Assembly (NCBI GenBank): GCA_001692895.1 | Contig: KV748263.1 | Location: 62,001-126,000 of the forward strand | Length of the DNA stretch: 64,000 nucleotides | Direction of reading: 5' to 3' | DNA from: Cenococcum geophilum 1.58 | Taxonomy: Eukaryota > Ascomycota > Dothideomycetes > Gloniales > Gloniaceae | Position numbers and translations under genes: made by a program | The notes under the pieces: model-generated | Told to the model about the DNA's origin: nothing | The model's input: only the letters and a program-made list of their open reading frames with translations | The model's database searches: none | Part shown: positions 11,401 to 23,460 of the stretch, one piece after another | Layout: each line of letters starts with the position of its first letter | Position numbering within the stretch: position 1 is the first letter of the stretch

Positions 11401-13490
11401 TACGCGCTAGGTTAATAACGCATTAGGAATAAGAAATAGCCTAAATACCTTAACTACGCTTAATCTGCCACTCTAATTGGAGGTACGCGTATAGCGTAAA
11501 AAGGGAGGATAGTTAGGCCTATATAAACTTATTACAATTAATAGTTAAACTTATACTCTTTAGATACCCCATAGACCTACTTAATTCTACTTAACTGTTA
11601 TTAAGCCCTACTATAGGGATAATAGCTCTAAGCCTTTATAGGATACCCTAGAGGATACCCTAGAGGAGAACTATAATTAACGTGCTTTAGAAGGCGAAGG
11701 CGATTCTAATATAATTATAGTAGATATACCGTAACTATAACGTGGTAGAGGTCACCTAAAGGGATTATAAAATTGCTAACATTTTGTTAATTTTAAAGAG
11801 TAATTTGTTACCGCTATTAAGAATAGAGATAAACTATTAATGGCCTTTATAACAGCTAAAGAGAAGGCTAACTTTAAACTCGCAAAATAGCTCTAAAAGG
11901 AAGGCCGCATTATAACTCTAGGAGCTCCTTTTTAAGTATCTAATAAGTAGGAGATCGACGGTCTTATTGCAAGAGGAGTCTTTAAATTTAAGAAATACGA
12001 CCCTACTAAGTTCGATAGAGTCCGCATATTTAAGTTAAGAATAGTTAATAAGATTAAAGGTAAAGCTACTAATACCCCATTTAAGAAGTTAAGGCTAGTT
12101 ATTTAAGGTTATAATAATAACGGTAAGGAAGTAATCCTTATATAATCCCCTATAATTTAACAAGCTAGTTAACGAGTTATTATTACGCTAGCTTCCTCCT
12201 TAATAAAGAATAGGATAGCGGTTTACCTGCGAGATATTACTTAGGCCTATACCCAATTAGAGACGCGCCTTTAGCGCTTAATACTAGCATACCTTCTAGA
12301 GTAAATTCGCCACTAATATCCTAAGGATACGATTATAGTTGTACTTAAGCCATTATATAGAATCGCAGAGGCAGGAACTTATTAGTAGGCTACCTACAGC
12401 AAGCACCACAAGGAGAAGCTTTTAATAACTACTTCTATATTTAATCCCTNCTTNNTTATTATANCNANNNGAACTNTATTTANAATNNTNNGNATATAAA
12501 NNGANNATATAATNATCTTANGAGANNACNAATTCTTAGCTCTTAAAGAAGATAAGCTAGTAAAGGTAAACCTTATAGCAAAGCTAAAGAAAAGACTTAA
12601 CTTAGTAATACCATTACTCTTTAATAAATATATCCTCTCCCTAAATAAGGGCCCTATTGCTCTACGCTAGAAGGGTTAAGGTAAGAAGATCGACGTTATT
12701 AATATTAATTCTCTAAAGTAAGGATATATAGAGCAACGCGCTTACGGAGCTTATATGGCTTCTATCTATTAACCTAAGGATTCCTTTAATCTCTCTATTA
12801 CCGTTTAACACCAAGAACTAACTAAGAATAATATTCTTGCCCTAAATAAGCGTTTTTTCTAGTAAATAAACCATCTTAATAGGGGACTACTCTACGTGCC
12901 TATTAACCTTCCTACTACTAAGCTCTTTGTATTTATTAATAGATTATTTATAAATAATAAAGATTTTAGCTCCTAGCTAGGATATAAGATTATTATTGCA
13001 AACAAATCTACTAGAGAGAATAACTTTATAATCTATAGCAACCTTATCTATTAGAGCTTAACTAAGAGTAAGCGCGTTACTTAAAGCGTTCTAGCGTTAA
13101 AGATATATAGAATGGTCGGCGGAGTTAATATAGCAATTATAATTGGAACTACCCTTAAGATAATTATAGACCGGCTTAAACTTCCTACTATTCCTATAAT
13201 TATATGCACCAACTTATATTCCCTTTATAAGTGTTTAGTTAAGCTTAGTACTATAAAGAAGAAGCGTCTTATAATTAATATTATGGTACTTTAGCAGTCC
13301 TATAAGCGTTAAGAACTCTTTAAAATCTAATAGATTAATAGCTAAGATAACCTAGTAGATATAATAATAAAGGCAAACCTAAACAAGGCACTAGAGACGT
13401 TTATTAATATAAATACTTTACGTATATAAGTTAAAGGTTAGGTTAAGAGGGAAATTTAGAGAAGTTAAGATCTTATAAAACTTTAACTGC
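8450..13490 (+). pseudogene. Copia gag-pol polyprotein
   Basis: Decayed plus-strand coding sequence of about 1,650 codons. The gag part lies at roughly 8540-9900 and ends in a degraded zinc knuckle (CYVYKKPNYQLTRH near 9890). An aspartic protease motif (GIIPDTRAAGVS) is near 10280. A GAG-pre-integrase region and an integrase core follow (IIMDVIYLSGKPVLQV near 10870, AVKAINDTAGLDGLVP near 11240). Reverse transcriptase starts near 12000 with recognisable YLRDIT (12220) and VVLKPLYRIAEAG (12340). RNase H follows, with KRVT, LYSLYECLV-like and ALETFI text to about 13420. Reading needs bypass of many TAA/TAG codons, so no protein can be made. An open 60-codon piece at 13112-13294 is part of RNase H. 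Confidence 0.85.
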
Positions 13491-13499
13491 TAGTTAAAG

Positions 13500-13700
13500 T
13501 TATCTAATTAGTTAGATCCTTACTAAGAGTGCCGCGCCTAATTAATTTAGGTGGCGGTATGGACTTCTGCCAACTAATTAGGATTTTCCATACCCGGTAT
13601 AAAAAATCGCTATTAGCTCGCTTACTACTAGCGTCTTAGCGGCCTACCTGTCTTTACGTTATTTACTAAATTCTATTAACTACTACATTATTATATATCG
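13500..13700 (+). repeat. LTR-like block in the 3' region of the Copia element
   Basis: The segment contains GCCAACTAATTAGG, a palindromic ATTTTCCATACCCGG block and CTCGCTTACTACTAGCG. The same order and orientation relative to pol occurs in the second Copia element at 51600-51700, and part of it occurs in the family A solo LTRs. It may be a shared 3' untranslated module or an old LTR insertion. I found no target duplication. Confidence 0.5.
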
Positions 13701-13808
13701 TCTGGTTTTGTTATATATTATCTAGTTTTATTATATATTGTCTGGTATTATTATATACTGTCTGTTTATATATATATATATAGCAACTATAAAAAGAAGA
13801 GTTACTAG

Positions 13809-13994
13809 TGTTGGGAATAAGGTAAGTTGCCGTCGCATAAAGCATATTGCCGTCACGTGTTAACGTGGCCCTAGCGTAGTGAGGAACCTTAAGTTCCTTA
13901 CCCCTTTCCTTATTCCTATTAACAAGAATTAACTAACATTACTATAACCCTACTCGAGTAGTCGTTATTAGTGAGTCACCCTATATTTCTAACA
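13809..13994 (+). repeat. 3' LTR of the Copia element
   Basis: A 186-bp repeat beginning TGTTGGGAATAAGG and ending TTTCTAACA, followed by the AGAAC target duplication. A purine stretch (AAAAAGAAGAG at about 13792) just upstream could be the polypurine tract. Confidence 0.95.
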
Positions 13995-14174
13995 AGAACT
14001 TTCTTTATATCTTTTTTAATAAATATACTGGCTATTAAAGTTATAAATAGTAGACTTAGGTTTTATAAATAGTTATAATTAAATATAGTTATATATAGGT
14101 TTTTTTTATAATAATAGACTTACTTTTATTATTATAAATAATAGTTAAGTAATTTCCCTAATTTTACTAGCAAT

Positions 14175-14600
14175 ATGAATTCTACTAATTCTACTAACTT
14201 AAAGATAGGTAATATAAGTGGAGTTAAGTGTTCTAGTAGTATATCTGGAACTATTCTTAATTTATCGCAAATATAAAAGTCTAATATAAAGGTTTAAGGA
14301 GCTAAGGCAAAGCAAAAAGAAGAGATATTATATAAAAGAATAAAGACCCTTTTCAAAAAAGCGGACGAGTTACAATCTATGGCTGGGGCAAAAGTATTCT
14401 ATATTCTAAACGTGTAAAATAAATGGTACTTTTACACGTCTATAGAGTAGCCGTTATGGCTACCGACTATAAAATAGCTTATACGTTAACAACTTTTGTC
14501 TAAAGATATCTTCTAATTAAATACAGAGTTAAATATATCTAGTGCCTACAAAGCTTACGCCAAAAGACTTTAAAAAAGAGAAGAATAACTAAATATAAAG
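14175..14600 (+). pseudogene. MADS-box (SRF-type) transcription factor relic
   Basis: An ATG at 14175 opens a frame of about 140 codons that can be followed through eight or so TAA/TAG codons. The N-terminus is Asn/Ser/Thr-rich. It is followed by RIKTLFKKADELQSMAGAKV, which matches the MADS-box helix that binds DNA and starts the dimer interface (basic residues, then LFKKA.EL). The next text, FYILNV.NKWYFYTS, fits the beta-strand part of the domain. MADS factors bind CArG boxes in the nucleus. The relic stops in charged helix text near 14600. It lies between the Copia 3' LTR and a solo LTR, and about 0.5 kb from a HAP2 relic on the other strand. The family call rests on the helix motif; no stop-free version exists here. 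Confidence 0.7.
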
Positions 14601-14654
14601 AGAACGACCGGCATTTTCTATTAGCCCTTATGGTTTAGATAGCTAATTTAGTGT

Positions 14655-14874
14655 TATAATTTAAATAAATGTCTCTAAACCGAAGCTTAAACAAATGCTG
14701 TATTACGAAGATACTAAGCTAAGGAGAAGGAAAAGGGGTTGCTAGAACCAATGTAAATAAATATATAGAGGTAACCGCTAAGGTGCTAGTAGTAGGTGAG
14801 CTAATTATAGGGTGTGGCAGAATATGGTAGCATTTGGCAGAATTTGGCAGGTGACGTGCCCTAGCACCGTTATA
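14655..14874 (-). mobile_element. Solo LTR, family A
   Basis: On the minus strand this reads TATAACGGTGCTAGGGCACG, then CTGCCAAATTCTGCC repeats, a pyrimidine tract and AGACATTTATTTAAATTATA, matching the copies at 493-691 and 2640-2816. A clear target duplication is not visible, so the left edge is approximate. Confidence 0.75.
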
Positions 14875-15069
14875 TATAGTTTACGCGTAGTAACTTCTCT
14901 TAAAGTAAGCATAGCCCCTATTAAAGCTAGTGAAATACCTTATATATATCGTGTACGTTTCTCTTAAAGTAGACAGTATTTTATAGCTACTTTAGGTGTC
15001 AAGTATAGTTATATAAGAACTCTTTTTATTACCTAGGCTAATAGAAGTGGGTCTCTATATACTAAGACG

Positions 15070-15595
15070 TCTCTACGCAAAACGTAGTAGTGTGTTGCGC
15101 AGTTTATATCTGTAAATTACCCTCAGTGCCTCCGCTGCTAGAAGGAGCCGTAATTTCTTTAGCAGTTAGGAACCGTCTACGAGGACTATATAGTTGTCTC
15201 GTCGTATGCTTATATCGGGATTTATACTAATATAGCTTTCGTCCTTTCCGAAATATACTGTTAAATCGTATATAAGCTTTGCGTCTCACTAGAATCCAAT
15301 TATATTGCTTTACATTAACGTATAAGGGCTCAGCCTTAATAGTTTTAAGCTTAGGTGACTATTCGTGTTGCTTAATTAAAAGTGCCTACTAAGGATAATG
15401 AATTGCAGCACCGCTTTCCTATGGGTTCCTCCGCCTCTGTGGTATATTAGGTAAGAAATAACTTCCTTCCTTAATAAGTTCTGGCGATGGATCTGGCTTA
15501 ATTTGTGTTGTGGTTACTAAGATATTTAAATATCCTACTAATTAACCTTAATCTTTGCTAAGATAGTACTAACCCGCGGTAGAAGCTAACGCAAC
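15070..15595 (-). pseudogene. HAP2/NF-YA CCAAT-binding subunit relic
   Basis: The minus strand contains the two conserved helices of the NF-YA (CBF-B) domain. EPLYVNVKQYNWILVRRKA (near 15331-15275) corresponds to the subunit-association helix. KGRKLY.YKSRYKHTTRQ and RRRFLTAKEI (near 15250-15150) correspond to the DNA-contact part. Several residues differ from the usual Arg and His residues of the family in ways that single transitions explain. Upstream text (PQRRRNPQESGAAIH) resembles the linker of fungal HAP2 proteins. In a working protein this domain joins HAP3 and HAP5 and binds CCAAT boxes. The relic has TAA/TAG breaks. Being RIP-mutated, it was probably a duplicate of a functional gene elsewhere. 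Confidence 0.8.
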
Positions 15596-16365
15596 TTTTT
15601 ATATATCCAGTTAAAATCTATATATATTAATAATTGTGTTTTCTTTAGGACTTGGGTATTATAGGTTTTTTTAAGTAGCGTATACTGGAGGCTTCTAATG
15701 GGCTAGGGGCTAAGGAACCTCTTATAGTATATAACTATTACTTGAGATTTTGTTGCCTTGCTCTGCTAGAAGCCGATTTCTATGTGCTATTTACTGTTAC
15801 TAACGTTAGAGGTCCAGCTGATGTTTTAATAAGTACTGTAATAGACCTAAAAGATCTAAGATAGGCTATTCCTCGCGCGTGTAAGAGAGTGTAATAGCTA
15901 CATTATCTATAGTTAGTAGTGCTTATTATTGGGGTAAAGTAAAAGCATTTAGTTCTTATTTATTAATATAAAGATTGGATGGAATAGCTAGACTAAGCGT
16001 AGATAAGGGTATAGGTTATAAATTCCGCCAGGCCTACGCTTCCTATATATACCCTAGGCTGACCCCTCCTTCTATAGCGCAGTAAATAGTACAGAGCGGC
16101 GTGAAAAAAACGGACGGATGGCCTATAAATTTATAATAAATCTCTACCACCAGGTTTTGCTTCCTATGCTATACTTAGTAATTAACTAGCTACCTAATAT
16201 AGAGCTCTAGTATCTAGTATTAGTGTCTTAGCGGGGAGACAGTTAGCCCACCACTCCTAATTCTACGATCTTCGCCTTTAAATATCTGTATAAAAGAGCT
16301 CCTTAAGCCTATTACCATTCTCTATAAATTTTTATTTTTTTAATCCCTCCTTGTTATTCTTTCTA
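15596..16365. other. Spacer between HAP2 relic and methyltransferase relic
   Basis: About 770 bp without a recognisable frame. TATAAAAG at 16289-16296 lies 70 bp before the first ATG of the methyltransferase relic and could be the remains of its TATA box. The rest may hold both promoters of the divergent pair. Confidence 0.35.
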
Positions 16366-17595
16366 ATGCTTTTTACTGGCCTTACGGATAAGGCTTAGGT
16401 GGATATGGTTATTACTAGTGTCTTATTAGATGCCTTTTACTAAGACTAGTTATTAATTACGCTGTTATTAGAACCCCTACCTTGCTAAAAGATACCTATA
16501 ATCGAGTCTTTTAAAATTAGTCTTCTAAAATAAGTAAAGGGGTCCTCTTTAGCTCCTCCCTAGCTTCCCTTAATTATGTTTTATAAGGCGAACCTAAAAA
16601 TAGAACCACCAAATTATATATTAGAAAACTATATTTCCACCTCAATTCTATTATAGCGGATATTAATAATAGTAAACCTTTTATTAAACCTAACTACTCC
16701 CTACAAAGCTATTATAATTCTTTTAAATCTCAAATAGGCTATAAACTTATACTTAGCGAAATATGTTACTGTGGCTATTATCTAATAGAAGCTAAATAGC
16801 CGTTTCTAATTATTAGGGCCCTTAGGGCAATAGAAGACCATCTATTTAACTCCCTAAATCTTAGCGCTGGAGCTATAGTACTTAACGTAGGATGTAAAGT
16901 AGGACACGTTGTAATATATATGGTAAAGAAAGGGTTACGCGTTTTTGGAATTGACGTCGTTAACTATTACCTTACTAAGGCAAACAGAAATATTAAGGTG
17001 GAAAATTTTAAACAGCAAGTATCTGCCTAAAAGATGGACTACTATTATCTAAACGGCCTCTAGAATAATTTAATTAACGAAGTTTATACTATAAAGACTT
17101 TTATATATACAACAAATCTAGGATAAGTCTTATACGAGTTTTACCAAGTCCTTAAACCAGAGGGGTCCGTTGTATTATATAAATACAATTTTAAATTTAG
17201 TAAAGCGCCTAAATACCTTAAAGATTCTATAAATAAAATTAATACTTTCGCATCTATGCTAGTAAATAGGAAATTTGAAGAAGGAGTCCTACCGCAAATG
17301 TTAGAGGATATAGGTTTTTAAAATGTTAAGGTATAAGACCTATCCAATAATATTAAGCCGATATTCCGTTTATTCTTCGCTATTACCTACCTACCTTTTC
17401 TAATTATTTGGCTTTTTAGCCTTAAGAAATGGTTTATTAATACTGTTTTAGGTATAGAGGGCTATAGGGGAAGAAACTATTAGAGGTATATTGTTATAAC
17501 CTACACAAAGCTAGGAATTCCTAAAGTTAATATACTATTAATTAATCCGGGCCTTCCAAAGGCTTAAGCGGTATATAAAAATCTAGGCATTTAAC
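16366..17595 (+). pseudogene. SAM-dependent methyltransferase relic (sterol-methyltransferase-like)
   Basis: From about 16640 a single frame reads through to 17595 with about ten TAA/TAG breaks. LSAGAIVLNVGCKVGHVVIY (16860-16919) is motif I of class I methyltransferases (usual form VLDxGCGxGxV) and holds the SAM-binding glycines. FGIDVVNYYLTKANRN is motif II, VYTIKTF corresponds to the VYTMETFVH block, and FYQVLKPEGSVVLY to the late motif. The C-terminal part is hydrophobic (FLIIWLFSLKKWFINT). An ATG at 16366 lies in another frame, so an intron or indel is likely near 16600. The order of motifs resembles sterol C24 methyltransferases and related type 11 enzymes, but the substrate cannot be told. 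Asp to Asn and Gly to Lys changes in motif I would abolish binding. Confidence 0.75.
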
Positions 17596-20450
17596 GTTTA
17601 TTTAAGTTCTTAATAGTTATCTTTTTAAAGTATACTTTAGATTATTAAAGGGTGATTTTATTAATTATAATCCGGATAGAGTTCTTGCTATATATAGGGT
17701 GTCTATTAAAGTTAATCCCGCGAGATATTAGCCAGGCTTCCTATACTGTAAGCGCCTCCGTTAATATACTCGCAAAAGTAGCTAAATAACATCTGCGTTA
17801 AGCTGCTTGGTTATCCTTATCTAATAATTTCTTAAAAGCTTCCGCCGTAGTTATACTTTAGCCTCTATCCTAAGCCGCGAGGCAAATATCTATAAATATT
17901 TTGTTAGCCTAGTTGCCTAATTGCTTTATAGCCTTTTATATATACCTAAGTAATATTTATATAAGTCTAGTAATCAGCCAGTAGTGGTAAAAAGTTTAAA
18001 GTTAGAAAGATTAGCTATAAAGTAAATCTGCTAAAGCCACTCGCCGCTCTAGAGCTAGACTAGGTAGTAATAAATTTCACTATAGCTTAGACGGGCAAAA
18101 AGTAACTGGTTATACCTGCCCTAGCATTTCGTATGGCGTCTAGCTAAGGAGCCCACAAGATAAAATAGTGTATATTTTATTTAACCCACTTACCCAAACT
18201 TAAGGCGGCGTAGCTATTATACGGATATTGTTTAGATACTAAATAAAGATTAAATAGTGCTAGTCTTTCCATAAACTAATTAAGGCAGTATAATTTTATA
18301 AGGACGTTGTTAGGGGAGGACCGGGGACTAGATTAGGTGGTATAAGCTTTTAGTAGATACGAGTTAATAAGAGAATAAGGGGACTGGATAGGATTGTCAC
18401 TCTATAGTACTGTTCTCAATTACTAAGCTTATCTTAGCCGCTACTAGCGCAACTGTTAAGATAGTCCACTATATCCAGCGGGATAAATTAGGCCCTATAT
18501 AGACCTAGAAATTTTAGGATTATTTTACTATAAATTAAGCGAACTCGTCTTAGATAAGGGAGGATTTTACAAATTTCTCCTTTATTAACACTGCTTGCCT
18601 TATTTAAATCGCAGCTAATATAAATTATGCTTAGAGCCTTCCTAGACCTATTATTAAGCCTAAGGGGTGCTACTATTAGATATATCTTTATACTTTATAG
18701 GATAACTAGTTTAGAACTAAGTTATAGCTAAAGAACTTTTATCTATAGACTAAATATAAATTAAAAATAGTTAAATAAAAGCTTAATAAGAAAGATAAAG
18801 TCGTTAAATAAATAAAAGCTACTATAAAGAGATTAAAATAAGGAATGGAGTAAATTGCCGAAGTATAATAGTATAAGAAAGAGGGTGGCTAATGCCAGAA
18901 TTAAGTAAAAGTAGATAGTTAAACTCTCTTCTCTTTAACCAGTGTATAAACTAACCTTATATTAGAATGTATCTATATAGGCAAAAGAGAGGAATGCTAG
19001 AATACGCTTACTTAATAGTACAATTGCCCCAAGTCTAAGAAGTCTTCTCCTTTACTAATATGCCGAGTTTAGTCGTAGATTGGAATACGGCGCGTTTATA
19101 AACGCTAAGATTATATTTAACTAAATAGATTTAAAGAGATTATGTTAGAGAATTTTAATAATAATAATAATTAGAACCTTCTATTATATAAGCAAAAGGG
19201 CTAAAGTAAGATAGTTTAACTATAAATTAGGGAGAATCCTCCTCTCTATAAATTTTAACCTTTTATACCGGATGCCTTCCATAAGCCATTTTATAGAGAC
19301 TATTTTGTACTAGGTCCAAGATTAGAAGTAAAGACTTTAGCTAAGAAGTTATTTTAAGTCCTATGGCTTAATCTTAGCGTTGTTATAATAATATAGAAAT
19401 AAACGTACCATTTATTGCTATATATAACTCACTACGAAGTTATAACTTGTATTTAAAGTAATATATACAGTAGGGGTCTAAATCTAGAGATTTTTTAAGG
19501 TATAACTATAATTTTCTTAATAAGCCTATTAAGAGACTTGGAAGTACTAAGGTAAAGTAAATATATAGTTTTAGCTTAAGGGCCTATAAAGCGTAGCGAA
19601 ACTTTACTTATATATATATAAGCGCCTTAGGAGATTTAATGTTAAAGCAGCCATCTATAAAGTATCTTTCCATATAGTTACACGCGATATTTAGCGTAGT
19701 TAGATAATAAATAGTAGTCTAGGGTTTATAATCGTAAATCCTATAATAATAAGTCTCTCCTAGAGTGTAAAGACGGCTTAGGGTCGTAATATAATACATA
19801 ATCGTACTGAGATTAAAGTTTGACCTTAGTATCTGCAGTATTGTAAGCCCTATAATGAATTATAAATATATAAAGACTAATACCTTAAAGTACTAACACG
19901 CTGTTATATCGTTATTGTTAGAGTTAAATAACTTATCTCAGAAGGTCTCCTTTAGGAGGCTATTAGAATTAATATTACCTTATGTGATATTAGTTTCCCA
20001 ATAACGTCATCTTTAGTTATGGGCGCAATCCGCGAAATTATCTATTATTGCTAAAATATCGGTTTCTTCTACAAAACTCTTAAAACTATCATATTCCTCG
20101 CTGTATAGACTTTTATATTGGCTCTATAGCTCAACATTAACTTCTTCTTAAGTATAGTAGTCTCTCTCCTTATAGCGTAATTCCTAGTATTAAAATTCTT
20201 TTTCACGCTCTTAATATACCTCGTGCCTCTATAAACTCTAAATATATTCTATGATTTTTAGGCTAAGATCTATTAGTAGCTAAAAGAGGCTTAAATTATC
20301 TAAAGCTTTAAGTTTCGGCTTTATTTCTTTATGCACCTGGAAATAAGCTAGAAAATGTAGTAGGCTAATTAGAACAATCCAGGCTAGATTAAAAGGAGGA
20401 TCGCTAGAAGAAAAAGGGTTAACTAATTACGCAGTTTGGCTTTAAGTAGA
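17596..20450 (-). pseudogene. Unidentified decayed coding region(s)
   Basis: Minus-strand frames between 20450 and 17700 give protein-like text interrupted by TAA/TAG. One part near 18060-17800 reads LALERRVALADLLYS and later TTAEAFKKLLDKDNQAA, typical of a soluble helical protein. A part near 20300-20100 is rich in Lys, Arg and Glu, like a coiled coil. I could not place either in a family, and they may belong to more than one gene. No transposon ends are visible. The call is only that this was coding on the minus strand before RIP. Confidence 0.35.
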
Positions 20451-20832
20451 TGTTATTACAAGAAATAGATAATGGTTAATTACTCTATAATTTACAACTT
20501 TATTTTATAGCTAGTTAAAGGCGAAACTATACCGGTATTTATATAAGTTGCAGTATTACGTAATAAATAAATATTATTATAATTATCGCTTAGTGCGAAT
20601 ATTCAGATTATTATTACTAAAATTAATTCTTAAGCTATAACTAATATAATTCTAAATAAGTTAAATAGTTATAAACTACCTAGACAATATATGGATAATT
20701 TTCTGCATAGCTGCAATAAGTAAAATAGCAGTACTCTAGTGTAATGCCCTATATTTTATTGATTTATTAGTAATAGAGGGTATTACTAGGAAATTTTAAC
20801 TCCGTAGAATAATTGTAGCAGAAATCGGAGAT

Positions 20833-21970
20833 ATGCTTATAGAGAGAAAGGTAGAAGATATACTAGATATAGAGCCTAAACTAGTAGGGCTAGTAGACTA
20901 TAAAGTAGTGGATAATAATAGAGTATTAGATACTATAAAACTAGACACTAAGATAAATATACCTGCTAAGGATGATATAAAGTTAACTATATTTAGTAAT
21001 GCTGCGGTAGATAACGCGGCTATAGAAGACAGTAAGGCGGTGGATATAGCTGAAGCAGATCCTAAGCTAGATATGCTTACTAGTAATCCTAATAATACAG
21101 TACTTAATAAAGATAGAGATGCTATAATTGATAAGGCTATTAGCGTTATAGAAATTAAACTTAGTAGTATAGATACAGGTATTACTGCATTTTAAATAAA
21201 CTGCTCTATTTAGTTTCCAGGATTTAATATAAACACCATCCTAGTAAAGTAGTAGGATATAGGTATATATTACTTATAGTAAAACCACTAGGGATTTATA
21301 TTTTAGACAAGGAAAAAGAGGGTATTATTAGTACGATTTAATAGATTAAAGTAAATAAAATCTGTATTAAATGAATTTATAGCTATATAAGGCTTCTTAA
21401 ATGTTAATTATATTAAGGTGTGATTTAATACAAGAAATTAGAACTCTAGAACATCTCTAACGTTTATAGAAAGATTATTTAGTAAAAATAGCAAGTCGCT
21501 ACGCGCTTTAACTTAAACCAAATATATAGCTAAAGGCTAGCTTATAAAGGACATTTATAAGAGGAATCTAGTTAAAGCTGTAACGACAAGTAACGGGCTA
21601 CTTGCTAGCGTAATTAGCGCATTAGGAACGCTTAGTCCTATTACCTATATTCTAGATATTATCTAAGCTTTTAAAGTAGCCGTTTAAGAGGTCATGACTA
21701 TCTAGGAGGTGGTTTTTAATATGATAGCTTGCGCATTTATAAGTGTTAAAACGCTCTATACAGCGGGGGAAGTAGCTAGCGGCGTCAGCGTTCTAGATGG
21801 AGCTGCTATAATTAATATTGGGCTGATCTAAGAGAGCGCCGGCTAATTGCTCTGCGGATTAAATTAGATAGCTCCAACCGGCTCGAATTTTAACTTAATA
21901 TTAATTGAATTCTCTGCATCTCCATTAACTTGGAATTTAAGGTTAATATTATAACTTGCTAGCGAGAGTA
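20833..21970 (+). pseudogene. Unknown protein with intact 120-codon N-terminus
   Basis: An ATG at 20833 opens 120 codons without a stop, acidic and rich in Asp, Val and Ile (for example KVEDILDIEPKLVGLVDYKV). After TAA at 21193 the same frame continues past several stops to about 21970. It includes SKNSKSLRALT, NLVKAVTTSNGLLASV and a hydrophobic GTLSPITYILDII segment, then GEVASGVSVLDGAAIINIG. The shared frame before and after the stop suggests one gene of about 380 codons. I know no family with this order. The absence of stops in the first 120 codons is partly explained by the lack of Gln and Trp codons there. It could be a membrane-associated or surface protein; that is a guess. Confidence 0.45.
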
Positions 21971-23099
21971 GTAATAGAAAAAGAACTAGTTTTATATTTA
22001 ATTAATAACCTAAAGTACAGACCTAGAGTAAGAGTAATATTTACATTTATATTAAATATATACTTATTTTAAGTTATATAAGTTCTATTTTAAGTTATAT
22101 TCTAAGTTAATATATATACCTTATTAGTTACCTTCCTAATTTAGCTACTCCCTAAACTATTCCATTTTAAATTATATACTAAATGAGTTTAAAAATAGAA
22201 ATATATTCTTAGAACATACTAATAAAAATAAAAGCCCTTTCTTCCATCTATAATATCTACTTAACTTACGCATTTCTTTTACTTTAAGTCTACTACTTTA
22301 ATGGCTTATCTAAAAACTCCTTATCCCCTAAGAAATCTAAAATTCCTACCTTTTTAACTTGTCCTAGAAGAGAATAAGCTCTCTTAAAGACATTTTTAAC
22401 CTTATATTTACTCCAAAGCAGCCGCTAGCTCGGATCTAAATAGTTCTTAAAGTAAAGACGACTTCCTTAACAAGATCGTTAAAGATTACTATAATCCAAG
22501 TAGCGATAGCAGCTTAGGTAGGATTTTAATATCTAGTAGTTTAATAGCTAATAGAAGGAAGATTGCTTAATATTAGGTATAATACCTATTATCTACTAAC
22601 CCGCCAATAAATATATAGCATATTACCAAGAAGGTGTTATATTATATTCGCCTTAGCTTTAAGATAAGCAAAAGTAGGAAATAGAGGATATTATTAAGGA
22701 AAGACTTACTCCATAAGGCAAAGACTATAAAGTCATATAGAAGGAATTCTGGGTTCCCGAGTTAGGATTAAGAAATATAAAGCGTTTACTACATATATTT
22801 AAAATGCGGAAGAAACAATTATAGCTGCTTTTAGATAAACTAAAGTCTATATATAGTAGAAGGGATTCGCTTTAAGGTAGAACTATAGAATATTAAATAA
22901 TTAGTTAGTAATATAGATAGGTTAGACTAGTCCTAGAGATAAGCTAAATTAACATTATACTTTTAAGGATTTTATAAAAACGTAGAGCTCTTTACCGCGG
23001 ACTAGAACTGTAATCTATATATAAGATATAACGTAAAGCAGTATTCGTAATAATAATTTCATTCATTGCTTCTTAATGATATATTCATTTATAAGAAGT
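21971..23099 (+). other. Decayed sequence, possible gene remnant at 22430-22900
   Basis: The first 450 bp are TA-rich with nothing recognisable. From about 22430 plus-strand frames give text such as DKQKQEIEDIIKERL and KEFWVPELGLRNIKRLL, which looks coding but has stops and frame changes. I assign no family. A hairpin (TTGCTTCTTA...TAAGAAGTAA) lies at about 23068-23104. Confidence 0.3.
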
Positions 23100-23119
23100 A
23101 ATAATGATTGGATAATCTG

Positions 23120-23460
23120 AAAGTGTTAAACGTAGAATAAGGATGAGGACTCTATCTATTAAAGAGGGCTCTAGAAGCTCTCTATATATATTAAATAGGT
23201 AATAAATAGAATAACGACGACGTTATTTAGTAGGTTATAGTTAATGGAAATAGGTAATAAGACATTTAATAAGATATAAGATAAGACATAGTTCGTATAG
23301 ACAATCTAGGTCGTTAGATAGTAGTTTAATAGTAGTAAGGAAGTCCGATTTAGGTTAATAGAAAGTCCTTATAAATAAATATCTATAATATTATAAATAT
23401 ATAGAAAGACTTAAAGCTCTTACGATGTAGTGAGATGTAAATATAGGACCAGTTTTACGT
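23120..23460 (+). repeat. LTR-like promoter block, copy 1
   Basis: The segment contains TCTATCTATTAAAG, GGCTCTAGAAGCTC and TCTATATATAT, a TATA-box-like promoter block. Similar blocks occur at about 28415-28620 and 61590-61700. The arrangement suggests fragments of LTRs from one diverged family. Ends and target duplications could not be fixed. Confidence 0.45.

Larger units (their letters stand above)
7734..13994 (+). mobile_element. Ty1/Copia LTR retrotransposon, complete but RIP-decayed
   Basis: The element spans 6261 bp with 186-bp LTRs at 7734-7919 and 13809-13994. The 5-bp target duplication AGAAC is present at 7729-7733 and 13995-13999. The right LTR keeps TG...CA ends; the left has TA...TA from transitions. 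The interior reads on the plus strand as gag, protease, integrase, reverse transcriptase and RNase H, the order that defines Ty1/Copia (integrase before reverse transcriptase). Stops occur every few dozen codons, nearly all TAA/TAG. N runs at 11.0 and 12.45-12.53 kb hide parts of integrase and reverse transcriptase. Confidence 0.95.
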
